From Pseudomonas alloputida (GTDB taxonomy: Bacteria > Pseudomonadota > Gammaproteobacteria > Pseudomonadales > Pseudomonadaceae): 64,000 nt of DNA. Positions 1-8,106 of this stretch are shown here, piece after piece. Made by a program: the position numbers and the translations under genes. Positions within the stretch are counted from its first letter, which is position 1. Every line of letters starts with the position of its first letter. The stretch covers positions 4,685,501-4,749,500 of the forward strand of contig NZ_CP128540.1 of assembly GCF_021283545.2 (NCBI RefSeq). The letters are read 5' to 3'. The notes beneath the pieces were generated by a model. That model had not been told where the DNA came from. It was given only the letters and a program-made list of their open reading frames with translations, and ran no database searches.

Positions 1-364
1 CCACGCCCCAGCCTTGCTCAGCCCGCTCGGCCTTGCCACCCAGGGTCAAGGCCAGCAACTGGTGGCCAAAACACACGCCCAGCAGCTTTTCACCGCGCTC
101 GTACAACTTGAGCAGGTAGGCCTTTAGCGTCTGGATCCACGGGTCGGTACCGAACGAATCGGCCTTGCTGCCCGTCACAAGGTAGGCATCGAACTTTTCA
201 CTGTCGGCGGGATAGTCGCCGTGCATCACGTTGTACACACAAAATTCGGCGGCAATCGGCTGACGCGAGAAGAGCTGCTCGAACATCCTGCCGTAGCCCT
301 GATATTGCGCCGTCAACTCCGGTCGCAGGACATCGGTTTCAAGGATGCAGATGCGTAACGACAT
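1..364 (-). CDS. Class I glutamine amidotransferase (partial, C-terminal part outside window)
   Basis: Only the N-terminal ~121 residues are in the window; the gene continues past base 1. The translation begins MSLRICILETD and has a VTGSKADSFG segment and the nucleophile-elbow motif GVCFGHQLL (Cys at about residue 98), which define the class I glutamine amidotransferase fold that hydrolyses glutamine to ammonia. Free-standing proteins of this type in pseudomonads are usually annotated as GMP-synthase-like amidotransferases, often linked to gamma-glutamyl polyamine breakdown. The His-Glu part of the catalytic triad would lie outside the window, so activity cannot be judged. The start is the only ATG before the motif that gives a normal N-terminus. 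Confidence 0.85.
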   Translation of the reverse strand, partial: MSLRICILETDVLRPELTAQYQGYGRMFEQLFSRQPIAAEFCVYNVMHGDYPADSEKFDAYLVTGSKADSFGTDPWIQTLKAYLLKLYERGEKLLGVCFGHQLLALTLGGKAERAEQGWGV

Positions 365-731
365 AGGGGTAGTCCTGAACGACATGGGTGGGAATCTGCT
401 GTAGAGACTGCCGCGAAAGGCACGTACAAGCAAGTAGGCTGCACTGACGAACGGTCACATTTCGTCGGCGCGTGCCGGGTAGTTGCGCCACTGTCTAGAT
501 AGAGCGTGCCAGCTAGATAGCACTTGGCCTCATAGCCAGAGGAATGGTTTTAGTGCACGGTTAGAACAAAGGGTTCTCAAATATGGATAACGCACACCCT
601 ACTGTTGAAGGTATATCCACTTTCAAGAGGCAAGCAGTCCGGCGCCATGCAATGCCGCTGCGATCGACCCGAAGCGCGACGACAAGGAAGCCAACGGGTA
701 TTCAGGAATAACAACAAGAAGGCGGTCCGCC
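365..731. other. Intergenic region upstream of a small ORF; no clear gene
   Basis: About 370 bases separate the divergent amidotransferase from the small membrane ORF. I see no convincing protein; the open frame starting at 605 on the plus strand is Cys/Arg-rich without a family look. The length suggests promoters and a long 5' leader for the small ORF. No Anr box, tRNA or clear sigma-54 element was found by eye. Confidence 0.5.
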
Positions 732-827
732 ATGTTCAGACAATCGAAAATTCGCCAAGCTGGGCTCATTTTATTCGCCACCACGTTGCTATTGATCTTG
801 CCGAACCTGACACGTTTGTTTGGCTGA
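732..827 (+). CDS. Putative 31-aa single-span membrane microprotein
   Basis: A short frame encodes MFRQSKIRQAGL followed by a strongly hydrophobic stretch of about 14 residues (LILFATTLLLILP) and a short tail NLTRLFG. The positively charged N-terminus (R3, K6, R8) followed by a hydrophobic helix suits a single-pass inner-membrane peptide with its N-terminus inside. An aacaagaaggcgg purine-rich stretch lies just upstream as a possible ribosome binding site. It sits alone between divergent and downstream genes. No family is recognised. It could be a chance ORF, but the composition is far from the Arg/Pro/Ala-rich shadow frames typical of this GC content. Confidence 0.45.
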   Translation: MFRQSKIRQAGLILFATTLLLILPNLTRLFG

Positions 828-887
828 CGGCAGCGGTGGCGCCAACGGGCAACGCACAGGTAACCTGCTGGCCTTGATGGTCGGAGA

Positions 888-1694
888 TTGCCTATGCGCC
901 ACTGCCTTGCCCTGCTAGCGTTGCTCCTGAGCCTGCCATTGTCGGCGGCGCAACTGCACCTTGAACTGGGCGCGACAACGCGCCAGTGGAGCAGCGCCGA
1001 ACTGCTTGGCCACCCTGAGGCCCAGGACATCAGTATCGAGCAGGACGTATCCTACAAACGCCCCATGCACTATCGGGCAGTGCCGCTGGCCACGCTGCTG
1101 GAAGGTGTGAGCGCCCGCGATCACCTGCAGGCCGTGGCGCTGGATGGCTTTGCCGCCGAAATGCCCGCTGCGGCATTGCTGCAGCCAGGGCCAGCACGGG
1201 CCTGGTTGGCCGTGGAAGACCCAGGCAAGCCGTGGCCGCCACTGGGTCAAGGCAAGCCAAGTGCCGGGCCGTTCTACCTGGTGTGGACTGCGCCGCAGGC
1301 CAGCGGCATCCGCCCTGAACAGTGGCCATTCCAGATTGCCACCCTTCGCAAGCTGGCCCCGGTGGACCAGCGGTTTCCTGCGCTGCTGCCCGACCCGAAG
1401 CTGCCGGCCGACAGCCCGGTGCGCCAGGGCTTTGCCCTGTTCCAGCAGAATTGCCTGGTGTGCCACCGGTTGAACGGTGCGGGGGATGGGCAGGTGGGGC
1501 CGGACTTGAATGTGCCGTATAACCCGACCGAGTATTTTCAGCCGGTTTATTTACGCAAGTTGATACCCGGCCCGCAAAGCCTGCGGCGGTGGCCGCAGGC
1601 GAAGATGCCGGGGTTTGCCGAAAGTGTGTTGAGTGAACAGGAACTGGATGCGCTGTTGGCCTATTTGGGGCACATGGCAACGCGCAAGCCTTGA
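888..1694 (+). CDS. Periplasmic mono-haem c-type cytochrome with N-terminal beta domain
   Basis: 268 residues. A signal peptide (LALLALLLSLPLSA, cleavage near residue 20) targets it to the periplasm. The first ~165 residues resemble the oxidoreductase molybdopterin-binding-like fold often fused to cytochromes. The C-terminal ~100 residues hold one haem c site, CLVCH (Cys189, Cys192, His193), followed by GAGDGQVGPDLN and a probable axial Met in KMPGF. It probably passes electrons in the periplasm; the partner is unknown. A second ATG two codons in (894) is an equally good start. It is monocistronic and followed by a REP pair. Confidence 0.85.
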   Translation: MPMRHCLALLALLLSLPLSAAQLHLELGATTRQWSSAELLGHPEAQDISIEQDVSYKRPMHYRAVPLATLLEGVSARDHLQAVALDGFAAEMPAAALLQPGPARAWLAVEDPGKPWPPLGQGKPSAGPFYLVWTAPQASGIRPEQWPFQIATLRKLAPVDQRFPALLPDPKLPADSPVRQGFALFQQNCLVCHRLNGAGDGQVGPDLNVPYNPTEYFQPVYLRKLIPGPQSLRRWPQAKMPGFAESVLSEQELDALLAYLGHMATRKP

Positions 1695-1783
1695 GGGCCT
1701 ATTCGCGGGTGAACCCGCTCCTACAACGGCAGGTGGTGTCCATCCATCAATGTGTAGGCGCGGGTTAACCCGCGAACGGGCCA
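1695..1783. repeat. REP pair
   Basis: Two inverted copies of the P. putida-type REP element: a core attcgcgggtgaacccgct and, 50 bases on, an inverted copy cgcgggttaacccgcgaac. They sit between convergent genes, the usual location. Such pairs fold into long hairpins and can be targets of REP-associated transposases. Confidence 0.9.
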
Positions 1784-1794
1784 ACACAAAACTG

Positions 1795-2127
1795 TCAGGC
1801 CGTGAGCCGCTCTTGCTTGACGCCCCACCCTTCCACCTCACCCCCATACGGTGTCACCAACTGCTCGAAGGCCTCTTCAAAGTCGCCAATCCCGCCATGG
1901 GTGGCGTACATGACCTTGCTCAGTTCCAGGTGCCAGGCCCCGTCGCCCAGCTCCTTCACCTGGGCATTGAGCGATTCCCCGCGAAACTGCCCGGCTGCAC
2001 GACGGGCCCCTGCTTCGTCCGGGAATACGGCATAGAACTCGATGGGGTGGATCTGGGTGAAGTCGAAACCGCCTGCCTTCATCTGGCGCAGGACGTTGCT
2101 GCTGATATCGTCGTTCTGGCTGCTCAT
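1795..2127 (-). CDS. RraB-like ribonuclease E regulator family protein
   Basis: 110 residues. Acidic, with the layout of the RraB/DUF695-type ferredoxin-like fold: an N-terminal MSSQNDDISSNVLRQMKAGG helix, an IHPIEFYAVFPDE strand, and a WHLELSKVMYATHGGIGDFEEAF segment near the end. RraB in E. coli binds RNase E and changes its substrate choice; whether this copy does so is inferred from family alone. The start is chosen because a strong gaggac/aggaggac Shine-Dalgarno lies 5-12 bases upstream of the ATG. The open frame extends further upstream but without such a site. Confidence 0.7.
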   Translation of the reverse strand: MSSQNDDISSNVLRQMKAGGFDFTQIHPIEFYAVFPDEAGARRAAGQFRGESLNAQVKELGDGAWHLELSKVMYATHGGIGDFEEAFEQLVTPYGGEVEGWGVKQERLTA

Positions 2128-2304
2128 GAATCGTCCTCCTGAATAAAGCAATGGATAGACTTTCCGTGCACTACGCACCTGCCGGCAACGGCCGGGCAGT
2201 TCGAGCTGATGCAAGACGCGAATTATTGAGGCGGCGCCAACCCACAGAACAGGTAGGCCCTCCACCAGCGTAGCGCCTGCCAGGGCACCACGCAAACGTG
2301 TGGT

Positions 2305-2541
2305 TCAGGGTACTTCGTGAATGCTGGTGATGGTCACACCACTATGCTCTTTGAGCCAGCGTGCGGTCGGGGAGATGATACGGTCCTGGAAGTCGTTGAG
2401 GTCCAGCTCGTCCATCACCGGAAACAGGTGTGAGCGGATGGCCCGCGCAGCGTCTTCCTCGCTGGGGCAATGCTCGGCATGCAACAGCAATGCGGACGGT
2501 TCGCCCTTCTGGTCGGCAAAAATGACTTCCCACTCTTTCAT
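2305..2541 (-). CDS. Conserved hypothetical protein, 78 aa
   Basis: A small acidic soluble protein starting MKEWEVIFADQKGEPSAL, with a middle ACPSEEDAARAIRSHLFPV-like helix and ending TITSIHEVP. The alternating strand-helix-strand pattern suggests a compact alpha/beta fold. I do not recognise the family. The start at 2541 gives a normal N-terminus; the upstream extension of the frame runs through REP DNA and is not coding. Confidence 0.7.
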   Translation of the reverse strand: MKEWEVIFADQKGEPSALLLHAEHCPSEEDAARAIRSHLFPVMDELDLNDFQDRIISPTARWLKEHSGVTITSIHEVP

Positions 2542-2635
2542 TGAACGGACCCTCTCAGTCAACGAACACCAGGTGTGTGATGCCTGAATAACTGACCTTG
2601 GGGCGGGGATAATGTTCAGTCCGGGAAAATTGTGC

Positions 2636-2736
2636 GGGGCCCATTCGCGGGCTTGCCCGCTCGCACAGGACCTGCACAAGGTCCGAACCCTGTGCAATGC
2701 CTGTGGGAGCGGGCAAGCCCGCGAATGGGCCGCAAC
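2636..2736. repeat. REP pair
   Basis: Inverted pair of the GC-rich REP variant: cattcgcgggcttgcccgct and, about 65 bases later, agcgggcaagcccgcgaatg. The two copies are near-perfect reverse complements, able to form a long cruciform between the DNA ends of the two neighbouring minus-strand genes. Confidence 0.9.
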
Positions 2737-2747
2737 GCGGCCCCGGT

Positions 2748-4805
2748 TTACTTCGGTGTGCCGTGCACCACGCCGGCGGTGTTATCCAGCAGGCTCTTGG
2801 TCGCGGTCTGGATATACGCTTCCAGCTTCTTGAGCATTTCCGGCTGGTCCGGGCTTTCGATCAGTTCGGCCTTGAACTCGCTGCCCAACTGGTAGCGGTA
2901 CATCCGCGGGCTCATGTCCTTGGACTCGATCAGGATACGGTCACCCTGCACCAGCCCGACAATCTGCTCGCTGCCCGACGGCTTGATCATGCCTACGCCC
3001 TGGTCACCCTCGGGCAGGTTGAGCAGGTCGCGCCCCCAGCACTGGTGGCGAGCCTTGCCACCCAGGCGGCCCATGATGGTCGGCACGATGTCGACCTGGG
3101 TACCCACGGTGTGATTCACCGCACCGAACTTCTCCTGAATGCCCGGGGCAATCAGCAGCAGCGGCACGTTGAAGCGGCCCAGGTCCAGCTCGGTAACCTG
3201 CTGGTGGTTGCCAAAGCCATGGTCACCGACGATGACGAACAGGGTGTCCTTGAAGTAAGGCTCCTTACGCGCCTTCTCGAAGAACTGGCCCAGCGCCCAG
3301 TCCGAATAACGCATGGCGGTCAGGTGCTCGTCCAGACGGCCCTGGCCGGTAACCTTCTCTACCGGCAGGTCCTTCGGCAGGGCATACGGCGTGTGGTTGG
3401 ACAGCGTCTGCAGCAGCGCGTAGATCGGCTTCTTGCCATCATGCTTGGCCAGCTCTTCGTTGCCGCGGTCGAACATGTCCTGGTCGGACACACCCCAGGT
3501 CGGGTCGGAGAACACCGGGTTGACGAAGTCATTACGGCCGATGAAGGTGGTCATCCCCTGGTTGCCGAAGAACCCGGACTGGTTGTCCCAGGCAAAGTCG
3601 CCGTTGTAGACGTACACATCGTCGTAGTCACGGGCGCTGAGCAGGGCCGGCAGGCCCGACAGCTTATGGCCGCCTTCCGGGGTCTGCATCAGGTATTCGA
3701 AACCTGGCAGGTTGGGGAAGCAGGCCATGGTGGCGAACATGCCCTGGTGGGTATGGGTGCCGTTGGAGAAGAAGCGGTCGAACAGCAGGCCTTCTTTGGC
3801 CAGCTTGTCAAAGTACGGGGTGATGTTGTTGGGGCTGCCAAGCGCGCCAACCGAATGGCCGGCGAAGCTTTCCATCAGGATCACCACCACGTTCTTGATC
3901 GGCAGGGTACGGTCAGCCGGCGGCACAAAGTCGCGGCGGATAGCGGCTTCGTCGGCGTCGACCAGGGTGTCGTGGGCGGTCAGCAGTTGCTCACGCACAC
4001 TTTGCGTGGCCACGTCCTGCTGCAGGACTGGCTTCCAGATGTTGGCACGGTCCTCGCCAAAGCGGCTCTTGGCGGCGTCGATCAGGGTCAGGGTGCCGTT
4101 CAGGCCCAGCTGGTTGACGAAGTTGGAGTCCGTGGTAAAGGCATCACCCCAGCGCATCGGCGGGCCCTGGCGCAGGGTGCCACGGGCAGCGACCACGGCC
4201 ACCAGCAGGATCACCATGAATACCGCCAGGCGCTTGTACCACGGGGCAACGCGGTACAGGCCTTCGGCACGGGTGACGCGATCGATACCTTTGAACAGCA
4301 GGCTCAGCAGCCAGGTACCGAAGGCCCAGGCCAGCAGGTAGCGAACCACCGGGAAACCGTACCAGAGCATGCTCATGACGGTTTTCGGGTCTTCCTTGAT
4401 GTACTGGAACACCAGGCCGTTGAGGCGCTGGTGGAACTCGCGGTAGAAGTCCATTTCCATCAGGCCGAGGAACATCACCACGCTCGAAGCGAGGGTCAGC
4501 CAGAAACGGAACACGCCACGCCGGGCCATGGCCCAGGGGCTGAGCATGGCCAGCAGCAGGGGGATGCTGATGTACACCACCACCCGCAGGTCGAAGCGCA
4601 AGCCGTTGAGGAAGCCTTCGGCGACCGTCGAATAAGGGGTATCGCCGACCATGTCGTTGTTGTAAGCCAGCAGCGCCAGGCGCACCAGGCTGAGCATCAG
4701 CATGATCACCAGGCCGCTGAGCAGCGTGTAGGCCAGGTGGGATTTCAGGGTCGGCGAAAATGACGTTCGCGCGCCCTGTTGCTTCAAGGCGTCGGAGGTA
4801 GCCAT
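2748..4805 (-). CDS. LTA-synthase/phosphoglycerol-transferase-type inner-membrane sulfatase
   Basis: 685 residues. The first ~210 residues hold about five transmembrane helices (from LAYTLLSGLVIMLMLSLV onward) and the rest is a periplasmic alkaline-phosphatase-superfamily sulfatase domain (VVVILMESFAGHSVGALG, then SNGTHTHQGMFAT with the likely nucleophilic Thr, and VGDHGFGNH near the end binding metal). Relatives include LtaS and OpgB/MdoB-type phosphoglycerol transferases and CptA-like phosphoethanolamine transferases, so it probably transfers a phospho-alcohol head group to an envelope glycan or lipid. The start is the ATG just before SDALKQQ; the upstream frame lacks a ribosome site. Substrate is not predictable from sequence. 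Confidence 0.85.
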   Translation of the reverse strand: MATSDALKQQGARTSFSPTLKSHLAYTLLSGLVIMLMLSLVRLALLAYNNDMVGDTPYSTVAEGFLNGLRFDLRVVVYISIPLLLAMLSPWAMARRGVFRFWLTLASSVVMFLGLMEMDFYREFHQRLNGLVFQYIKEDPKTVMSMLWYGFPVVRYLLAWAFGTWLLSLLFKGIDRVTRAEGLYRVAPWYKRLAVFMVILLVAVVAARGTLRQGPPMRWGDAFTTDSNFVNQLGLNGTLTLIDAAKSRFGEDRANIWKPVLQQDVATQSVREQLLTAHDTLVDADEAAIRRDFVPPADRTLPIKNVVVILMESFAGHSVGALGSPNNITPYFDKLAKEGLLFDRFFSNGTHTHQGMFATMACFPNLPGFEYLMQTPEGGHKLSGLPALLSARDYDDVYVYNGDFAWDNQSGFFGNQGMTTFIGRNDFVNPVFSDPTWGVSDQDMFDRGNEELAKHDGKKPIYALLQTLSNHTPYALPKDLPVEKVTGQGRLDEHLTAMRYSDWALGQFFEKARKEPYFKDTLFVIVGDHGFGNHQQVTELDLGRFNVPLLLIAPGIQEKFGAVNHTVGTQVDIVPTIMGRLGGKARHQCWGRDLLNLPEGDQGVGMIKPSGSEQIVGLVQGDRILIESKDMSPRMYRYQLGSEFKAELIESPDQPEMLKKLEAYIQTATKSLLDNTAGVVHGTPK

Positions 4806-4944
4806 GAATGGGAAGGTCCTAGGATTGCGGTTTGCGAAGAGGCGATGGCGCGAGGCCAACGCAGCATTATGCGGGTGCGGATTCTGTTTAAACCAATGTG
4901 AAAATTTTGTCACGGCCCTATTACTGGCTATGTCAGTACCGCGC

Positions 4945-5136
4945 CTAGAGCCGCACATTCCCCCGCGGCCCGGCAATCGCCCAGATCACCAGCCCCACCA
5001 CCGGCAGCAAGGCGATCAACAAGATCCACAACACCTTGATGCCCACCTCGCTGCCACTCTTGATCACGTTGAGAATGGCCCAGATATCCAGCGCCAGAAT
5101 GATCAGCCCGACCAGGCTGTTGAAGGTAGATCCCAT
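4945..5136 (-). CDS. Small membrane protein of PLDc_N type
   Basis: 63 residues forming two transmembrane helices (LVGLIILALDIWAILNVI and VLWILLIALLPVVGLVIWAIAG) separated by a short polar turn and ending in GPR. This pattern matches the phospholipase D nuclease N-terminal (PLDc_N) domain found alone as small inner-membrane proteins in many bacteria. Function is unknown. It lies upstream of, and in the same direction as, the sulfatase, about 140 bases away. Confidence 0.75.
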   Translation of the reverse strand: MGSTFNSLVGLIILALDIWAILNVIKSGSEVGIKVLWILLIALLPVVGLVIWAIAGPRGNVRL

Positions 5137-5262
5137 GTCTGATTTCCTGTCCAGAGGCTTTGCTGCACAGCATAGTCAGCTATCGCGCCAATAGAAGGGA
5201 ATCCTTGGCGGATGTCGCAGGTCCCTCGGTAGACTGACTGCATTCACTGATTCGAGGTTCGC

Positions 5263-6201
5263 ATGCCACCCACCCATAGCCAAAGCGCCGCCCCACCTTC
5301 ACTGCTGCAGGCCTGGCGCCAACAGGCCATCGATACCCCCTGGCTCAGTGCCGGCCTGGGGCTGAGCCTGCTGGCGGTGTGCGTACTGCTGGCCGCCAGC
5401 CTCTGGAACGCGGTGAACGGCGACCATGCCGACAACCTGCACCTGGCCATGCTGGGCGGGTTGTCGGGCTTTGGCGCCACCGCACTGGGCGCCGTGCTGG
5501 CGGTGGTGCTGCGCGATGTCAACGCGCGCACCCAGGATGTGATGCTGGGCTTTGCTGCCGGCATGATGCTGGCCGCCAGCTCGTTTTCGCTGATTCTGCC
5601 AGGCCTGGAGGCTGCCCGCGAGATCACGGGCAATGGCCCGGCCGCCGCGTTTACCGTGGTGCTGGGCATGGGCCTGGGTGTGCTGCTGATGCTGGGCCTG
5701 GACCGCTTCACCCCGCATGAACACGAAAGCACCGGCCCGTGCGGGCCCGAAGCCGAGCGCATCAGCCGGGTGTGGCTGTTTGTGCTGGCGATCACCCTGC
5801 ACAACCTGCCTGAAGGCATGGCGATTGGCGTGAGCTTTGCCAATGGCGACATGAACATCGGCCTGCCGCTGACCAGTGCCATCGCCATCCAGGACATCCC
5901 CGAGGGGCTGGCCGTGGCACTGGCCTTGCGCGCCACCGGGCTTTCTAACCTGAAGGCCGCGTTGGTGGCGATAGGGTCGGGCCTGATGGAGCCGCTAGGG
6001 GCGGTGATCGGGCTGGGGATTTCTACCGGCTTTGCCCTCGCCTACCCGATCAGCATGGGGCTGGCGGCAGGGGCGATGATCTTTGTGGTCAGCCACGAGG
6101 TGATCCCCGAAACCCACCGCAACGGGCACCAGACAGCGGCGACCCTGGGGTTGATGGGCGGGTTTGCGGTGATGATGTTTCTCGACACTGCGCTGGGCTG
6201 A
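5263..6201 (+). CDS. ZIP-family divalent metal transporter
   Basis: 312 residues with about eight hydrophobic helices. The signature metal-binding helices are clear: HNLPEG (residues 180-185) and QDIPEG (210-215), plus a short His-bearing loop PHEHES before helix IV. These are the hallmarks of ZIP (ZupT/GufA group) proteins, which import Zn, Fe or other divalent ions across the inner membrane. N-terminal ~25 residues are a cytoplasmic tail. Transcribed away from the PLDc_N gene and followed by a REP pair. Metal preference and regulation are not visible; no obvious Zur box was found. Confidence 0.9.
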   Translation: MPPTHSQSAAPPSLLQAWRQQAIDTPWLSAGLGLSLLAVCVLLAASLWNAVNGDHADNLHLAMLGGLSGFGATALGAVLAVVLRDVNARTQDVMLGFAAGMMLAASSFSLILPGLEAAREITGNGPAAAFTVVLGMGLGVLLMLGLDRFTPHEHESTGPCGPEAERISRVWLFVLAITLHNLPEGMAIGVSFANGDMNIGLPLTSAIAIQDIPEGLAVALALRATGLSNLKAALVAIGSGLMEPLGAVIGLGISTGFALAYPISMGLAAGAMIFVVSHEVIPETHRNGHQTAATLGLMGGFAVMMFLDTALG

Positions 6202-6218
6202 AGATTGATGTTTCGTGA

Positions 6219-6310
6219 GCCGGCCTCTTCGCGGGCTCGCCCGCTCCCACAGGGTTATCACAGGGCCTGATGCGCTGGAGTACCTGAGGGAGCGGGCATG
6301 CCCGCGAACA
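6219..6310. repeat. REP pair
   Basis: Left arm cctcttcgcgggctcgcccg and right arm gagcgggcatgcccgcgaac in inverted orientation between the convergent ZIP gene and a minus-strand hypothetical gene. Confidence 0.9.
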
Positions 6311-6324
6311 AGCAATCACTGGTA

Positions 6325-6855
6325 TCAGATGTGGACGGCGACTTTCAAAGCCTCCAGCGCCGGCTCGACCTTGATGCCCAGCTCTGCTCCCAACTCCATT
6401 ACCCGCGCCAGGTCCTGCTGCCCCACCATGACCATCTGCAGCTCGTCATCGAGCAACTGGCTGAAGTTGAGCAGCACATAACCACCCGCCTCCTTGTTCA
6501 GCGCGCCCATCTGCACCTGGATACGGTTGAGCGCTGTCAGTGGCTCGGTACGGGCCAGTTGCTTGGGCTTGAGGGTAAACGGCACGCTGTTGTCGAACGA
6601 ATCACTGATCTGCTGAAACAGCTCCTGATAGCTGTCGGCCTGGAACACCACGGTATCCGGCAGGCTGCCCAGCACCACCCATTCGCCCAAGGGAATCGGG
6701 AAAGTGTCGTCGTAGTTGATGTCGGGGTTGGCGGCCAGGAAGGCGGCAGGGTCGGCGTAGGCCTGGGCGGCCTCGTCGGCGATACGCTCGATGTCTGCCT
6801 CACGCATGCAGCCGGCGCCAATGAGGCTGATGAATTCGAGCAACTGAGTTTTCAT
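6325..6855 (-). CDS. Conserved hypothetical protein, 176 aa
   Basis: A soluble acidic protein beginning MKTQLLEFISLIGAG. It has a mixed alpha/beta look with a central strand region (TFPIPLGEWVVLGSLPDTVVF) and a C-terminal helix-rich part (GGYVLLNFSQLLDDELQMVMVGQQDLARVMEL). There is no signal peptide or membrane segment, so it is cytoplasmic. I do not recognise a named family; the composition and normal start support a real gene. It lies 60 bases upstream of the ankyrin gene's 3' side in the same direction, with little evidence of co-transcription. Confidence 0.75.
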   Translation of the reverse strand: MKTQLLEFISLIGAGCMREADIERIADEAAQAYADPAAFLAANPDINYDDTFPIPLGEWVVLGSLPDTVVFQADSYQELFQQISDSFDNSVPFTLKPKQLARTEPLTALNRIQVQMGALNKEAGGYVLLNFSQLLDDELQMVMVGQQDLARVMELGAELGIKVEPALEALKVAVHI

Positions 6856-6915
6856 GAAAGGGGGCCTGCGACGGGTGAAAAGTCGCCAAGGATAGCCGCA
6901 AATGCCCCCTGGCGG

Positions 6916-7440
6916 TTAGCCGGCCAGCGCTTGCAGGCGCGCGGCAGTGTCTGCTGCGCCCATGGTTTGCGCCGCCATCAGGGCAGTGATGCCGCGGGCA
7001 TCCTGGTGCGCCGGGTTGGCCCCTTGTGCCAGCAGGTAGTCGAGAATTTCGCTGCGGTTGAACATGGCCGCCAACATCAGCGCGGTGCGACCGTCCTGCG
7101 CGGCGGCATCCACCGGCACGCCATGCTCCACCAGCAGGCGAATCATCGCCAGGTCCCCTTTGAATGCGGCACCGGCAATCGGCAGCTGGCCGTTGTCGTT
7201 GGCAATCAGCGGGTCGGCACCTTGCGCCAGCAGCAAGCGCACCGCCTCGTGGTGACCGTGGTAGCTGGCCAGCATCAGCAGGGTATCGCCCTTGTGGTTA
7301 CGCAGGTTGGCCGGCAGGCCGCTGGCAAGCAGGCGCCCGAGCATGTCGGCGTCGCCCTGGCGGGCACGTTCGAACACCTGCTCGGCGAACGCAGCGGTTT
7401 CGTCATCGGTCATGGTGGCGGGTGCGGCTTGGCTGGACAT
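6916..7440 (-). CDS. Ankyrin-repeat protein
   Basis: 174 residues. After a ~35-residue acidic helix (DDETAAFAEQVFERARQGDADML) come about four ankyrin repeats of 33 residues with the typical G-x-T-x-L-x-x-A/A-x-x-G pattern (GDTLLMLASYHGHHEAVRLLLAQGADP; GQLPIAGAAFKGDLAMIRLLVEHGVP; GRTALMLAAMFNRSEILDYLLAQGANP). Ankyrin arrays mediate protein binding. No signal peptide, so cytoplasmic. In pseudomonads a related gene (ankB) next to catalase is periplasmic; this one is not of that type. Start fixed by a GGAGG site 6 bases upstream of the ATG at 7440. Confidence 0.85.
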   Translation of the reverse strand: MSSQAAPATMTDDETAAFAEQVFERARQGDADMLGRLLASGLPANLRNHKGDTLLMLASYHGHHEAVRLLLAQGADPLIANDNGQLPIAGAAFKGDLAMIRLLVEHGVPVDAAAQDGRTALMLAAMFNRSEILDYLLAQGANPAHQDARGITALMAAQTMGAADTAARLQALAG

Positions 7441-7540
7441 AGGGAACCTCCTGGCATAATTGATGGCCCAAGTGTTCGTCAGGCATGCCATTGCGGTCAA
7501 AGGTTCAGATTCTATGAAGCCGATAGGCAAACCCTGACCC

Positions 7541-7584
7541 GTGCAAAATGCACTGTGCAAAATGCACGACCGTGCAGCCTGCAC
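7541..7584. promoter_or_regulatory. Three tandem GTGCA-N3-TGCAC palindromes
   Basis: Perfect 13-bp palindromes gtgcaaaatgcac occur at 7541-7553 and 7555-7567, and a third with the same arms, gtgcagcctgcac, at 7572-7584. Identical half-sites, 14-17 base spacing and a position between divergent genes suggest a multi-site operator for an unidentified dimeric regulator. They lie about 65-110 bases upstream of a possible sigma-54 promoter. Confidence 0.6.
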
Positions 7585-7649
7585 GATGCCGCTTCTGGAA
7601 ATTCCCCGTAACCGCCTGTATTTACTGGGTTTTTCGCCAGCCAGGATTC

Positions 7650-7665
7650 TGGCACGGTCACTGCA
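7650..7665 (+). promoter_or_regulatory. Candidate sigma-54 promoter
   Basis: tggcacggtcactgca fits the -24/-12 pattern TGGCAC-N5-TTGC with one change (C for the first T of the -12 box) and the required 10 bases between GG and GC. It would start a transcript about 30 bases before the DUF3509 gene. The upstream palindrome cluster lies at enhancer distance. Confidence 0.4.
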
Positions 7666-7706
7666 ACCATCAACTCATGTCTGCCACACAACAGCCAGGA
7701 GTTGAT

Positions 7707-7979
7707 ATGGACCTCATCCAGCAAAAGTTCGCATCGGTATTTTCGGCCTATCAGGTGAATACCAAAGCCCGCCCCGATGGCGGTGTACTGCTTACCCTGC
7801 GCGCAGCGGATGGCAAGGTTACCCGCCGGGTGCTGACCTACGGGCAATTGCACAGTGCCGAACAGCTGTCCTGGGCGATCAGTGCCATCCGTCGTGACCT
7901 GGCCGAAGAGGCCAGTGAATTGCCGGTCATCTCGATGCTGCAGAGCCAGCAGCGGTTTGCCTTGCCGACCTACCGCTGA
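7707..7979 (+). CDS. DUF3509 family small protein
   Basis: 90 residues, starting MDLIQQKFASVFSAYQV, with the family's central strands (GGVLLTLRAADGKVTRRVLTY) and an IRRDLAEE helix near the end. These short cytoplasmic proteins are multi-copy in Pseudomonas and of unknown function. The start is set by a ccaggag site 7 bases upstream of the ATG; the in-frame upstream extension is not protein-like. A REP pair follows. Confidence 0.75.
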   Translation: MDLIQQKFASVFSAYQVNTKARPDGGVLLTLRAADGKVTRRVLTYGQLHSAEQLSWAISAIRRDLAEEASELPVISMLQSQQRFALPTYR

Positions 7980-7997
7980 GGGGTGTATTGCCTGAAC

Positions 7998-8098
7998 TGG
8001 CCTCTTCGCGGGTGAACCCGCTCCTACGACCGACGGTTGCGCCGCCCTTAGGCATCGCGCAGTCAATGTAGGAGCGGGTTCACCCGCGAAGCGGCCGG
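7998..8098. repeat. REP pair
   Basis: Inverted copies cctcttcgcgggtgaacccg and cgggttcacccgcgaagcgg between convergent genes. Confidence 0.9.
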
Positions 8099-8106
8099 CA
8101 ATGCGA

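Noticed and set aside
605..877. 90-codon frame before the cytochrome gene
   Set aside because: Arg/Cys-rich, no ribosome site or hydrophobic pattern; it overlaps the more plausible 31-aa ORF in another frame.
2697..4763. 688-codon open frame on the plus strand opposite the sulfatase gene
   Set aside because: It is a GC-driven antisense shadow: His/Gln/Ala/Val-rich with no domain, while the minus-strand frame shows clear sulfatase motifs.
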